Assembly: GCA_029203185.1 (NCBI GenBank)
Contig: CP119310.1
Location: 1,550,001 to 1,614,000, forward strand
Direction of reading: 5' to 3'
Source: Candidatus Chryseobacterium colombiense
Lineage (GTDB): Bacteria > Bacteroidota > Bacteroidia > Flavobacteriales > Weeksellaceae
DNA: 64,000 bases
The notes under the pieces were generated by a model, which had not been told where the DNA came from, did no database searches, and saw only the letters and a program-made list of their open reading frames with translations. Both the position numbers and the translations under genes were made by a program. This document shows positions 27,787-36,123 of the stretch, piece by piece; positions within the stretch are counted from its first letter, which is position 1; each line of letters opens with the position of its first letter.

Positions 27787-28225
27787 ATCTGGAAAAGAAC
27801 AAATCAGCTTCAGCTTTTCTTCTCCGTATGAGTCCGTTTAAAAGTTTGCCGCCTGCGGTAATGTATTTAGAAATAAACCATTCTCTAATTGTTTCCGGAT
27901 CGGCTTTTTTATTAATCAAAGAAAAGAGGGTGTCAGATCCTCCTGTATTATAGGTATGAGATACAAGAGCATCAAATTGATTTTGGGTAAGTAATACTTT
28001 AATTTTATTATTGACAATCTTTTCATAGGTTGGTAAAATGGATGAAAATAGCTCTACACCTTTTTCTTTACTAATTGGCGGGTCTTTCAAGGTTACTTTT
28101 TTACCACCCGGATAATAAGTATTTCCATAGCCTATTGTGGGAATTCCGGCTGAATCCAGATAGGGTTTAGAACTGAAACCTTCAAATGATACAATCAGAT
28201 TTATTCCTTTTTGTGATGTTTTCAT
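27785..28225 (-). CDS. Phage-type lysozyme (GH24 endolysin)
   Basis: A 146-residue lysozyme of the T4/lambdoid GH24 type. It cleaves the glycan strands of peptidoglycan. The spacing of the catalytic triad is canonical: Glu15 in VSFEGF, Asp24 in KPYLDS, Thr30 in IPTIGYGN (E-x8-D-x5-T). QFDALVSHTYNTGG and IRRRKAEADLF are further family marks. There is no signal peptide, so it needs a holin to reach the wall. It overlaps the lipoprotein gene upstream by 4 nt. With the holin-like gene at 44.2 kb it forms a likely lysis set for releasing particles. Confidence 0.92.
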   Translation of the reverse strand: MKTSQKGINLIVSFEGFSSKPYLDSAGIPTIGYGNTYYPGGKKVTLKDPPISKEKGVELFSSILPTYEKIVNNKIKVLLTQNQFDALVSHTYNTGGSDTLFSLINKKADPETIREWFISKYITAGGKLLNGLIRRRKAEADLFFSR

Positions 28226-28791
28226 TTTCTAAAATATTTATAGGTGAAGAAAGCCAGGATTAAAATAATGGCAATAAGTGTAATGACGATCCAGGCTCCG
28301 GCTTGAAATCCATTCGACTGTATTTTTTTTATATCCTGAGATATAGCTGAAGAAATTTCTTTATTTGTTTCTTTTGAAACAACATTTTTAGCTATATCCT
28401 GAACTTTATTAACAGATTCACTTTTTTTACTTTCCGATTGGTTATGATCAGACTTTATATAATGATTACTGATCGAATATTCTGCACTTCCCATGATGGA
28501 AATACTCTGAATGGTATCGTTTCCAATAACATTATGAAAAACAAACGGATTGGATGCATCAGATTTTCCTTTAATCAATATTTGTCCAGATGTTTCATTC
28601 TTCTTTTCATTCAGCAATACATCGGCAGATGAATTCTGAACTAATTTTAAGTTCTGTACACTCAAAGAATCAACTTTTACTTTTGCCGTTTCTTTTTTAT
28701 CTTCTTGGTAGCTGGTTGTTATTTTATGTTTACTTCTGCAGCCCAATATAAGGCTGCTCAAAAATAGCAACAGTATAATTTTCTCTTTCAT
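28222..28791 (-). CDS. Lipoprotein with C-terminal membrane helix (spanin-like candidate)
   Basis: A 189-residue protein. N-terminal lipobox (FLSSLILGCRSK, Cys18), a ~130-residue polar middle (Lys/Ser/Asn-rich), and a C-terminal helix GAWIVITLIAIILILAFFTYKYFRK. A lipid anchor at one end and an inner-membrane helix at the other is the topology of a unimolecular spanin, which fuses the two membranes in the last step of phage lysis, though the helix ends are reversed in charge detail and homology is not shown. Its overlap with the endolysin supports a lysis role. Confidence 0.65.
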   Translation of the reverse strand: MKEKIILLLFLSSLILGCRSKHKITTSYQEDKKETAKVKVDSLSVQNLKLVQNSSADVLLNEKKNETSGQILIKGKSDASNPFVFHNVIGNDTIQSISIMGSAEYSISNHYIKSDHNQSESKKSESVNKVQDIAKNVVSKETNKEISSAISQDIKKIQSNGFQAGAWIVITLIAIILILAFFTYKYFRK

Positions 28792-28870
28792 AGGTTTTGT
28801 TTTTTGAAATTAAAAGAATGTAAATCCCCTATTATCGAAGTTTTTCCGACTTCTTAAAGAATCCAGATTT

Positions 28871-30160
28871 TTATGAGAATATCTTATCTTCCTTTACATA
28901 TTCTTTTTTGATGCTTTCTAGCAACATCTCTAAGCTGACCCTGTAATCTGGTGCTTTTGATGCAATGGTTTTTAAGCTTACATCCTGTATGACGTTCATA
29001 ATATTAGAACCGGTAAGTTCGTATCGTGTGGCAACTTCTTCTAAATTAATATCTTCAAGCTGTAATTGTTCAGGCAAATTGTGCTGCCAAATGCGCAAAC
29101 GTTCTTCCTTCTTTGGATTATTGAATTTTATGCAGCTATGAAAACGTCTTGTAAAAGCTTTATCCATATTATTTTTAAAGTTGGAAGCCAAAATAATAAG
29201 CCCCGAAAATGTTTCTATTCTTTGTAGCAAATAAGAAACTTCCTGATTGGCATATTTATCATGAGCATCCCGCACATTGGTTCGTTTTCCGAAAATAGCA
29301 TCCGCTTCATCAAAAAATAAAATCCAGTTCTTATTTTCCGCTTTGTCGAATAATTTTGCCAACTGTTTTTCTGTTTCCCCAATATATTTCGAGACCAGCA
29401 TAGAAACATCGACCCTGAAAACAGGACGTTTTGTATACTTTCCTAAAAGACTGGCTGCAAGAGTTTTCCCCGTTCCCGGATCTCCGTAAAACAATACTCT
29501 AAAACCAGGTTTAAGTTTTTTCTGCATCCCCCAGTCTTCCATAAGAATTCGACTGTTATTATACCAGGCTTCAATTGTCTGAAGCTCATTTAATGTATTC
29601 TGAGGAAGTATCAGATCGGTCCACGATCGACTCGTGTTTATTTGTTCTGCCGGAAAATCATTACTCATTTTCGGCAATAATTCGACTCCAAAAATGATGG
29701 TATTAAAAGCTTCCTGATCAACATATATTGAACTGTTATGCCTTGCAATGAGTTCGTCCTTAATTAAAACTGAATCCGGATTGAAATGATCCAGCGCCTT
29801 TAATCGTTCAGAGATACTTTCTCCTCCTAAAACATATTGTACAGCCTGAACTGTCGGGTAAAAGAGCCTTCCATTTTCATTGGTTGAACAATAATCAAAC
29901 AACGCACTGCTTGGAAATTCTAAATAAATATTTTTCAGCAATGAAGGATCCAGTCTTGGCAATAAAGCCATTAAGAGAATAATAACTTCCTGATGCGTAA
30001 GTCCTTTCGCTGAAACATAGTCTCCCAGTTGAAAACCTTGATAGTTATTCCTGATAAATTCAGGTGCTCCGACATCAAAATATTCTGAAGAATTATTAAT
30101 GCGCCAGGTAATAACCTCTTCTAAATGAGTAAATAATTTTTGTATATGCTCTGTTTCCAT
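28871..30160 (-). CDS. eCIS AAA+ ATPase (Afp15/Pvc15-like)
   Basis: A 429-residue protein. The N-terminal ~200 residues are specific; the AAA+ core follows. Walker A GDPGTGKT is at 226-233, Walker B ILFFDEAD at 280-287, then LASNFKNNMDKAFTRRFHSCIKF with sensor and arginine finger. Afp15-type ATPases are a hallmark of eCIS and are needed for particle assembly, perhaps loading or remodelling. The gene sits after the fibre genes rather than beside the baseplate genes. Confidence 0.9.
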   Translation of the reverse strand: METEHIQKLFTHLEEVITWRINNSSEYFDVGAPEFIRNNYQGFQLGDYVSAKGLTHQEVIILLMALLPRLDPSLLKNIYLEFPSSALFDYCSTNENGRLFYPTVQAVQYVLGGESISERLKALDHFNPDSVLIKDELIARHNSSIYVDQEAFNTIIFGVELLPKMSNDFPAEQINTSRSWTDLILPQNTLNELQTIEAWYNNSRILMEDWGMQKKLKPGFRVLFYGDPGTGKTLAASLLGKYTKRPVFRVDVSMLVSKYIGETEKQLAKLFDKAENKNWILFFDEADAIFGKRTNVRDAHDKYANQEVSYLLQRIETFSGLIILASNFKNNMDKAFTRRFHSCIKFNNPKKEERLRIWQHNLPEQLQLEDINLEEVATRYELTGSNIMNVIQDVSLKTIASKAPDYRVSLEMLLESIKKEYVKEDKIFS

Positions 30161-30181
30161 TGGTTTTTAGTCTTTTTATTT

Positions 30182-31087
30182 TTAAATAGGCAGTAATGGA
30201 TCTGGTCTTACAGTACATACTTTACTTACTGGTATTCCATCTACATTGAAATTTATTGAAAATCCAAATGTATTAGATAGAGATACATTAGCTAGATGTA
30301 TACTAACTCTTTTAATTTTAAGATGTATTTTCATATCTGTAACTGCATTTCCGTATCCACCTCCAAACATTACGGAGTAGGTAACATCAGATGATGGGAT
30401 TTCTACTGAACCATTAGAACCTGTAACTTTCGTGTTATTAGTATCTACAGTTACCACTGGTCTATTCCACCAATCCGGAGCTTTTAAATATTGAAAACCT
30501 ATATCAAATATGACATAATCCTGTTCTATATTTCTTTCTAATATTGATGAAAATACCCCGAATATTTTAGGGGCTGTAGTTTTAGGCTCATACCCTATTG
30601 TACCATCGTTTTTCTGTACTAATTGTCTTGTATAATTTGTATCGCTTTGTGCATTGGGTATGCTGTCACAAATAAAATTTTTAGTCGTGAATCTAATTCC
30701 ATCCTCTCTAACAAGGATTCTATTGATATTATCCTCCCTTATAACCCTGCTTGAAAGCTCTATATTCCCTGGAGATAATTTAAATTCACTGTCATGAGGA
30801 TAATCGCTCTGATAAACATAAAATAATGCAGTCTGAGTCCTGAAAGATCCAGCTATCTGCTGAAATGGATCAGTTCCTGATGCTCTTAAATAGTTAGCCT
30901 GGGAACCATTGGATTGTTTAGATATTACTCCTTCATTGTCCACAACATATCGATCGTGGGATAAGTCTTCATTGGGAACTAAATAAATATCCAAAGGCTG
31001 AACAGGTTGAGTATTACCTGATAAATCTACGTAGGTGTTGTCAAAAACATTGACATATTGTATAATTATTTCTTTAAATTTTGGCAT
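30182..31087 (-). CDS. Putative fibre tip/receptor-binding protein
   Basis: A 301-residue, beta-rich protein (FKEIIIQYVNVFDNTYVDLSGNTQPVQPLDIYLV...) with no signal peptide. It follows the 77-residue fibre docking protein by 11 nt, so the two may form one fibre from separate chains. Very AT-rich. The central NFICDSIPNAQSDTNYTRQLVQKNDGTIGYEP looks like a fibre shaft/tip boundary. Function is inferred from position; no named family recognised. Confidence 0.6.
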   Translation of the reverse strand: MPKFKEIIIQYVNVFDNTYVDLSGNTQPVQPLDIYLVPNEDLSHDRYVVDNEGVISKQSNGSQANYLRASGTDPFQQIAGSFRTQTALFYVYQSDYPHDSEFKLSPGNIELSSRVIREDNINRILVREDGIRFTTKNFICDSIPNAQSDTNYTRQLVQKNDGTIGYEPKTTAPKIFGVFSSILERNIEQDYVIFDIGFQYLKAPDWWNRPVVTVDTNNTKVTGSNGSVEIPSSDVTYSVMFGGGYGNAVTDMKIHLKIKRVSIHLANVSLSNTFGFSINFNVDGIPVSKVCTVRPDPLLPI

Positions 31088-31098
31088 ATCTTTTTATA

Positions 31099-31332
31099 TT
31101 AACTACTTATTGGAAAAATCCAAACTCCACCTTCATTTCCTCCTTCTACGTTTGCTATAGCATCATCAACGTATTTCTTTTGGACATAATCTAAGTCCTC
31201 CAGTCCGTCGACTTCTGTAATGGGGATTTTTGTGTTTTTGTGCCTAAAGGAAGAAAATGTTTGTCTAAATTCCTCTTCCGTAGGCATATCGCCGGTTTGA
31301 AACCAACTTAATATTGTTTCTAAATCTGTCAT
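31099..31332 (-). CDS. Stand-alone tail-fibre docking domain
   Basis: A 77-residue protein that is almost only the fibre docking module: LETILSWFQTGDMPTEEEFRQTFSSFRHKNTKIP, then VQKKYVDDAIANV and a Gly-rich tail. The same module begins the 282-residue fibre at 4534-5382. It ends 11 nt before the 301-residue putative tip gene. It may be an adaptor that carries that protein, or a fibre gene split by rearrangement. Confidence 0.75.
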   Translation of the reverse strand: MTDLETILSWFQTGDMPTEEEFRQTFSSFRHKNTKIPITEVDGLEDLDYVQKKYVDDAIANVEGGNEGGVWIFPISS

Positions 31333-31553
31333 GTATTGAAAATTTGATTTTAATGAAAATTGATGATTGGATATGGATTAAGAATAGTACAGATTAAGAG
31401 CTTTCATCCTTTGTTACTGTAAGCTGAACACTATTAATCTCTGTCAATTTAAAATACAGTTTCTCAAATTGTTCATCTTTTTTTGAAGATAGCCTAATGC
31501 TTATTATCTGCAATTTTAAATTTTTTAAAATCTATTGGTTTCTCACTTTAAAA

Positions 31554-31804
31554 AACCTCAACCGAAAAGTAGCTCACATTGGGGAGTCTTACCCAACTGC
31601 CGGAGCAGCTATTTTTAAGAAAGTCTCTCACTCACCGAAATTCCTACGTTTAAGGAGTTAATCCTGCTCTTGAAAGAAAATAATCCATTGATAATTTATC
31701 ATTTTACTTCGTGGAAGAGATTTTAATGTTTGCACATCAAAAAATTCCAGTATTCCAAAAGCTAAAGGCTTCCCATTATTGAGTATCTTACTCGATTGAG
31801 GTTA
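31554..31804 (+). repeat. ~250-nt structured repeat, copy A
   Basis: Begins AACCTCAACCGAAAAGTAG and ends TACTCGATTGAGGTT. The two ends are imperfect inverted repeats over ~35 nt. Inside are conserved blocks TTACCCAACTGCCG, CTCACTCACCG, ATTCCT/AGGAGT (a small hairpin) and TTCCAGTATTCCAAAAGC. First of three tandem copies (A-C) with related AT-rich spacers (~85-97 nt), upstream of the fibre gene at 31332. Not an intact ORF on either strand. Confidence 0.8.
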
Positions 31805-31901
31805 TGATTATGTGTTTTTATGTTTTATTATTATGTTTTTAAAATACTATGTTTCAATTTTTTATAATATTACACTTGTATTTTATGGTTATTTTTTAAT
31901 A

Positions 31902-32149
31902 AACCTCAACCGAAAAGTAGCTCACATTTGGGAGTCTTACCCAACTGCCGTAATAGCTGTCTTAAGAAAGTCTCTTACTCACCGGAATTCCTACTTTTTA
32001 AGGAATCAATCCTGCTTCTGGAAGAAAATGATACATTGATTCATCATTTTACTTCTTGGAAGAGATTCTCATGTTCATACATCAGAAAAATTCCAGTATT
32101 CCAAAAGCTAAAGGCTTCCCATTATTGAGTATCTTACTCGATTGAGGGT
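31902..32149 (+). repeat. ~250-nt structured repeat, copy B
   Basis: Second tandem copy, about 348 nt after copy A. Same block order; the 3' end reads TCGATTGAGGGT, one or two changes from the others. The ATTCCT hairpin arm here pairs with AGGAAT. The flanking spacers resemble each other (both contain a CACTTGTATTTTAT segment). Confidence 0.8.
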
Positions 32150-32234
32150 ATGGTTATATGTTTTTATGTTCTTAAAATACCGTGTTCCATATCTTTGAAA
32201 TATCTCACTTGTATTTTATTGCTATTCTTTAATA

Positions 32235-32487
32235 AATCTCAACCGAAAAGTAGCTCACATTGGGGAGTCTTACCCAACTGCCGTAACAGCTGTTTTCAAG
32301 AAAGTCACTCACTCACCGGAATTCCTACTTTTTTAAGGAATCAATCCTGCTCTTAGAAGAAAACGAAAGATCTGATCGTCTATCATTCTGATTCATGGAT
32401 GAGATTCTCATGCTAACACATCAGAAAATTCCAGTATTCCAAAAGCTAAAGATTTCCCATCATTGAGTATCTTACTCGATTGAGGTT
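32235..32487 (+). repeat. ~250-nt structured repeat, copy C
   Basis: Third tandem copy, starting AATCTCAACCG (a U-G pair in the terminal stem if read as + strand RNA) and ending TCGATTGAGGTT, 11 nt from the stop of the fibre gene 32499-33245. Confidence 0.8.
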
Positions 32488-32498
32488 ATATATTTTTA

Positions 32499-33245
32499 TT
32501 AATCAATAATATAGTTGATTACATCATTATCATCCCGCCCTAAAATAATTTTTATGTTAACGGGATTCGACCTTATTTTTGTTCCGTTTACATCAATCTC
32601 CAAACACATTTGAATCAGTGAAAACGGTTTTCTATGATGAACTGTATATCGAAATGAACCGGGTCTGCTAAATGTACCAGCAGGATAGAACTCAGCCTCT
32701 CCCTTTCTATTTTTGTAAGGTCTGAAATAGTTAATAGGATTAATATCTATATCCATTTCATTAGACTTAACAGGATATTCTGATTGTCTGTCCCATTTTT
32801 TTGCATCTTCCGGAAGCTCCTGATAAAAACCCGATGGTTTTAAGTAGCCACTTTTAAGCCTTTTTCTTTGCTTGTAACGTTTTATGATAATCTTAGGCTG
32901 ATATTTATCTATATCTAATTCGCCTGATAATTTGATATTTAAGCATTTGTATCCAACATATCTACTTAAGACATGGGTATAGCCTTCTAATTTTTTGTAC
33001 TCACTTTTTTCTTCAACCTCCCTATTTATATGCCCTTCTGACCTTTGAACTTCATCAGAAACATAAAAATGATAGAATTTTCTTTTATTTCTCCCCGTTG
33101 CCTTGACATCGAATCCAAAATTAAATTCCTTTAAATGGACATAATTATCTATGAATCGACCAAATTGACTTTGTGTCGGATATTTACCTGTTTCAAAATA
33201 GGTTTTTAATTCCTCTCTTTCGGTTAATTTATTTATTTTTTCCAT
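32499..33245 (-). CDS. Fibre-like protein with divergent docking domain
   Basis: A 248-residue protein starting MEKINKLTEREELKTYFETGKYPTQSQFGRFIDNYVHLKE. This is the docking module in the form shared with the gene at 33929-34789 (LKTYFETGKYPTQSQF). The remainder is Lys/Arg/Tyr-rich beta sequence (KIIIKRYKQRKRLKSGYLK, PAGTFSRPGSFRYTVHHRKPFSL) unlike the other fibres. It is flanked on both sides by ~250-nt repeats. Likely an alternative receptor-binding fibre. Confidence 0.75.
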   Translation of the reverse strand: MEKINKLTEREELKTYFETGKYPTQSQFGRFIDNYVHLKEFNFGFDVKATGRNKRKFYHFYVSDEVQRSEGHINREVEEKSEYKKLEGYTHVLSRYVGYKCLNIKLSGELDIDKYQPKIIIKRYKQRKRLKSGYLKPSGFYQELPEDAKKWDRQSEYPVKSNEMDIDINPINYFRPYKNRKGEAEFYPAGTFSRPGSFRYTVHHRKPFSLIQMCLEIDVNGTKIRSNPVNIKIILGRDDNDVINYIID

Positions 33246-33344
33246 GATATTTTAATGTTCTGTTTGTTTCTAGGCACTCAGTAATCAAGTTATTATCTGA
33301 GGGGTTAATTTGTTTGAAAATCTATTGATTTGTCATTGAAAAAT

Positions 33345-33594
33345 AACCTCAACCGAAAAGTAGCTCACATTGGAGAACCTTACCCAACTGCCATAGCAGC
33401 TGTTTTAAGAAAGTTTCTCACTCATTAGAATTCCTACTTTTTAAGGAGTCAATCCTACTCTTGAAAGAAAACAATACATTGATAATTTATCATTTTACTT
33501 CGTGGAAGAGATTCTCATGCTTGCGCATCAAAAAATTCCAGTATTTCAAGAGTAAAAGGCTTCTCATTATTGAGTATCTTACTCGATTGAGGTT
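33345..33594 (+). repeat. ~250-nt structured repeat, copy D
   Basis: Fourth copy, on the other side of fibre gene 32499-33245. Its stem bases GAGAA (33373-33377) and TTCTC (33561-33565) differ from copy A's GGGAG and TTCCC in a matched way, keeping the pairing. Preceded by AATCTATTGATTT, similar to the AATCTATTGGTTT before copy A. Confidence 0.8.
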
Positions 33595-33686
33595 TATATT
33601 TTTTAGTTGTAATGGATTGTATTTTGCTCGTCCTGCAATCTCCAAATAACTTTTATATGTATGGGGTGTGACTTGTGTTTGATGGG

Positions 33687-33749
33687 ACAAAATTCATGTT
33701 TTTTTTCTTATCATGAAAGTTTTTCGGGCTTCCCATTCTGTAGTTGCAG
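33687..33749 (-). repeat. CTGTAGTTGCAG element, copy 3
   Basis: AAAATTCATG, T-tract, ATCATGAAAGTTTTTCGGGCT, CCCATT and the core at 33738-33749. Downstream of fibre gene 33929-34789 in gene direction, 48 nt from copy 4. Confidence 0.75.
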
Positions 33750-33795
33750 TAACCTTATTTCTTTAAGAATTAAATAATCTAACACTTAATTGAGA

Positions 33796-33860
33796 ATTCA
33801 AAATTCATCTTTTTTTTCTTATTATGAAAGTTTTTTGATCTCGCTATTCTGTAGTTGCAG
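33796..33860 (-). repeat. CTGTAGTTGCAG element, copy 4
   Basis: AAAATTCATC, T-tract, TTATGAAAGTTTTTTGATC, CGCTATT and the core at 33849-33860. Copies 3 and 4 are tandem, as are copies 1 and 2 at the left fibre locus. Confidence 0.75.
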
Positions 33861-33928
33861 TACGTATATTTATTTTATTAATGATCAAATGGTTGATCAA
33901 TCCTTATTTCAATTTTATTTAAAGCGTT

Positions 33929-34789
33929 TTATTTGCTAGTATTTTCATATTCACATACAATTCTTAAATTTCTAATCTCCTTTATAATCCCTCCAGACCA
34001 AACATTTTGATTATTTTGTCCAGATAATAGGATACCGGTCATTAAAAGCGTATTATTATCTGCATCATAAGCCTTACATTCTATCGACTGAGTAATTCCC
34101 CTAAGGTCTGCCTTGTACCAAAAAGTCATAGAATCCCATAAATCATAATGGTCTGTAATGACATCTTCAGAAGTATACGCATTCGACCAAAAAGTGCTAT
34201 ATGCTGCATATTGAATAGGTACTTCAGTTTTATTAACAAGCTTAATATTTGTATTGACAATTTTTACTTTTTGCCCTAAATCCTGCTTGCTTAATTGTAA
34301 TTGAAATTTTGTACCTTCAACCGTTCCCAAATCAAATCCATCAGGAATTGTAGCCAGATTATTTCCGAAGAGTCTATTAACGCCATATGTTCCATCTATT
34401 TGACAACTAATGTAATAATATTCGTTTTCACCCAATTCCTCAGCTGGAAATTCTTTTGTTGTAATAGAGTAAGGAGCACTACCCAAAAAATATCGTTTTT
34501 CTTCTCTCCAGTCAGTATTGATTATTGTAAACAACTGATCCTCTTCACCTTTCGAACTTACTATTATAGAAAATTTTAAATCTTTAATATTATTTCCGGA
34601 GTAAATAATATATCCATTCTCCATAGTAGCCAAACGGTTGGCAAGAATTGCCATTTCATTATTGGTAAGAACATCTTCTTTAAGTCTCAAAAGATCTATA
34701 AGATCTGAAAATTGACTTTGTGTGGGATATTTGCCCGTTTCAAAATAGGTTTTTAATTTGTCCCGGGTAGTTAATTTGTTTTTTTCCAT
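33929..34789 (-). CDS. Tail fibre protein with docking domain
   Basis: A 286-residue protein starting MEKNKLTTRDKLKTYFETGKYPTQSQFSDLIDLLRLKED, paired by the start of the gene at 32499-33245. The frame opens at 34831, but those 14 extra residues overlap the repeat element, and the inner ATG gives the shared N-terminus. The rest is beta-rich (YIIYSGNNIKDLKFSIIVSSKGEEDQLF, YISCQIDGTYGVNRL) and may be a carbohydrate- or receptor-binding tip. Confidence 0.8.
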   Translation of the reverse strand: MEKNKLTTRDKLKTYFETGKYPTQSQFSDLIDLLRLKEDVLTNNEMAILANRLATMENGYIIYSGNNIKDLKFSIIVSSKGEEDQLFTIINTDWREEKRYFLGSAPYSITTKEFPAEELGENEYYYISCQIDGTYGVNRLFGNNLATIPDGFDLGTVEGTKFQLQLSKQDLGQKVKIVNTNIKLVNKTEVPIQYAAYSTFWSNAYTSEDVITDHYDLWDSMTFWYKADLRGITQSIECKAYDADNNTLLMTGILLSGQNNQNVWSGGIIKEIRNLRIVCEYENTSK

Positions 34790-34825
34790 ATGCTTTAATA
34801 TTTCTGAGTGGCTTACATTTTCAAA

Positions 34826-34890
34826 GCCCAAAATTCATTCTTTTTTCATTCTTATTAAAGTTTTTTACCTTCCCGATCCTGTAGTTGCAG
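34826..34890 (-). repeat. CTGTAGTTGCAG element, copy 5
   Basis: AAAATTCATTC, T-rich tract, TATTAAAGTTTTTTACC, CCCGATC and the core at 34879-34890. It ends 36 nt upstream of the fibre start at 34789, so it lies in that gene's promoter or 5' leader. Confidence 0.75.
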
Positions 34891-34965
34891 TAACTAGAAT
34901 AAATCGCCGAAAAGTTCTCAATTCATATCAGATATTTCATATTTTCACACTTATTCAAAAACAAA

Positions 34966-34990
34966 GGCCCGGATTTTAATAATCCGAGCC
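34966..34990 (-). terminator. Terminator after the secreted repeat protein gene
   Basis: GGCTCGGATT / AATCCGGGCC stem (one G-T pair) followed on the minus strand by TTTGTTTTTG. It ends the 35027-35437 transcript. Confidence 0.75.
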
Positions 34991-35026
34991 CTGACTTATA
35001 TATTTTAATGAGAATCTATACTGATA

Positions 35027-35437
35027 TTAATCCAACTTAAAGAAGAAAAAAGCCACCGCCGCCCATTCCTTTTCAACTCCTCTCGCATAACCAATCGTAC
35101 TATGACTGCTGCTTTCTACCGTTCCATCATCTTTGATATAACCAATAGTGGAGTGACTGCTATTTTCTACCGTGCCATTACTCTTTACATAACCCACTGT
35201 AGAATGGCTCTTATTTTCGATAGTTCCATCACTTTTGATGTAGCCAATTGTGCCGTGGCTTTTGTTTTCTATCGTACCATCACTTTTGATGTAGCCTACC
35301 GTAGAATGGCTGCTGTTTTCAATTGTTCCGTCTGATTTGATGTAACCTGTCGTATTATGACTCCCTGATTCTATAGTTTGGGCGCTTATGAAGGAAAAAC
35401 TGAGTAGGAGGGCGCAAATTAGTATTGTTTTTTTCAT
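35027..35437 (-). CDS. Secreted protein made of 16-residue repeats
   Basis: A 136-residue protein. Signal peptide MKKTILICALLLSFSFISAQ, then about six 16-residue units of the pattern SHSTxGYIKxDGTxEx (for example SHSTVGYIKSDGTIEN), ending GVEKEWAAVAFFFFKLD. The 48-bp DNA units are near-identical. The repeat probably stacks as a beta-solenoid or beta-hairpin array. The gene has its own terminator and lies between the fibre and orphan-toxin regions. No function is known to me; it could coat the cell or be cargo. Confidence 0.75.
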   Translation of the reverse strand: MKKTILICALLLSFSFISAQTIESGSHNTTGYIKSDGTIENSSHSTVGYIKSDGTIENKSHGTIGYIKSDGTIENKSHSTVGYVKSNGTVENSSHSTIGYIKDDGTVESSSHSTIGYARGVEKEWAAVAFFFFKLD

Positions 35438-35584
35438 ATTTAGATTTTAATACGGTTATTAATTTTAATTTACTTTATGTATTCAAAAGTATTGATTATT
35501 CTTTTATAAAGATAAAACTTATAGATAAATGGTTGAAAATAAAACCACATGAAAGGATTCGTGCGGCAGCGGGATCTTTTTTAT
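35438..35584. other. Intergenic region upstream of the repeat protein
   Basis: About 150 bp of AT-rich DNA between the repeat-protein start and the decayed effector-core fragment. It presumably contains the repeat protein's promoter; I see nothing more specific. Confidence 0.3.
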
Positions 35585-36071
35585 TTAAATTTTTCCGGCA
35601 TCTCCATATCCATCAAGAATAAAGAATGTAATTATAATGTTCAATACTTTATCAGCCAATCCACCTATTCCCAATAATTAAGCTAAAAAGCCAATCAGTA
35701 CAGGAACCGCCCTTCCAAAGCATTTTCTATTGATTTGGCTACAGCGTGTATACATTTCCGCTGGCAATTGCTTTTATGCTGTCTGTAAATGCTTTTACCA
35801 ATTCCATAATTTGCGCTGCTCGTTAGATGAAGAATTTAACTACATCTATAATCGCCATTGCTGCTTTTATAAATGCCCCAACTGGAGTAAGCATTCCCAT
35901 CACCCATTTGATTCCCGCCTGTATTACCTGCTTCTGGACAATATCCATAACAGTATCCATCACCGTAGCTTTAAGGTCAGCAAATTGATCTTTCAGATAT
36001 TCCCATAATCCGGCAGCACTATATTTACGGACAACCTGCATTATTGCAAGACCCTTTTCATTATTGAACAT
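35585..36071 (-). pseudogene. Decayed copy of the effector core domain
   Basis: Encodes YSAAGLWEYLKDQFADLKATVMDTVMDIVQ, AGIKWVMGMLTPVGAFIKAAMAIIDVVKFFI, then a stop in place of Gln, then RAAQIMELVKAF and, after several further stops and frame changes, GGLADKVLNII. These match the full effector at 39743-43765 around its residues 830-980. No toxin domain follows. It is a remnant of an effector-tail cassette and begins right after the hairpin at 36075-36106. Confidence 0.85.
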
Positions 36072-36074
36072 AAA

Positions 36075-36106
36075 AAAGCGAAACTTCTGATTAGAAGTTC
36101 CGCTTT
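36075..36106 (-). terminator. Terminator closing orphan toxin cassette 2
   Basis: Stem AAAGCGAAACTTCT / AGAAGTTCCGCTTT (one mismatch) with T-tract on the minus strand, 18 nt after the stop of the gene 36124-36531. It resembles the hairpin at 38507-38546. Confidence 0.8.
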
Positions 36107-36123
36107 ACAATTTTTTGAAAAAT

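Noticed and set aside
31554..33594. Small frames in the ~250-nt repeats (65-75 codons)
   Set aside because: Frames are not conserved between copies, whereas pairing is; changes do not follow codon positions.
33490..33690. 66-codon frame starting ATG near 33690 as a gene
   Set aside because: It runs from one repeat element into another and ends in repeat sequence; no homologous family is apparent.
30182..34831. Diversity-generating retroelement acting on the fibres
   Set aside because: No reverse transcriptase and no template/variable repeat pair with adenine-biased changes.
35027..35437. 48-bp periodic repeats resembling a CRISPR array
   Set aside because: Units are contiguous, in frame and encode a signal-peptide protein; there are no unique spacers or cas genes.
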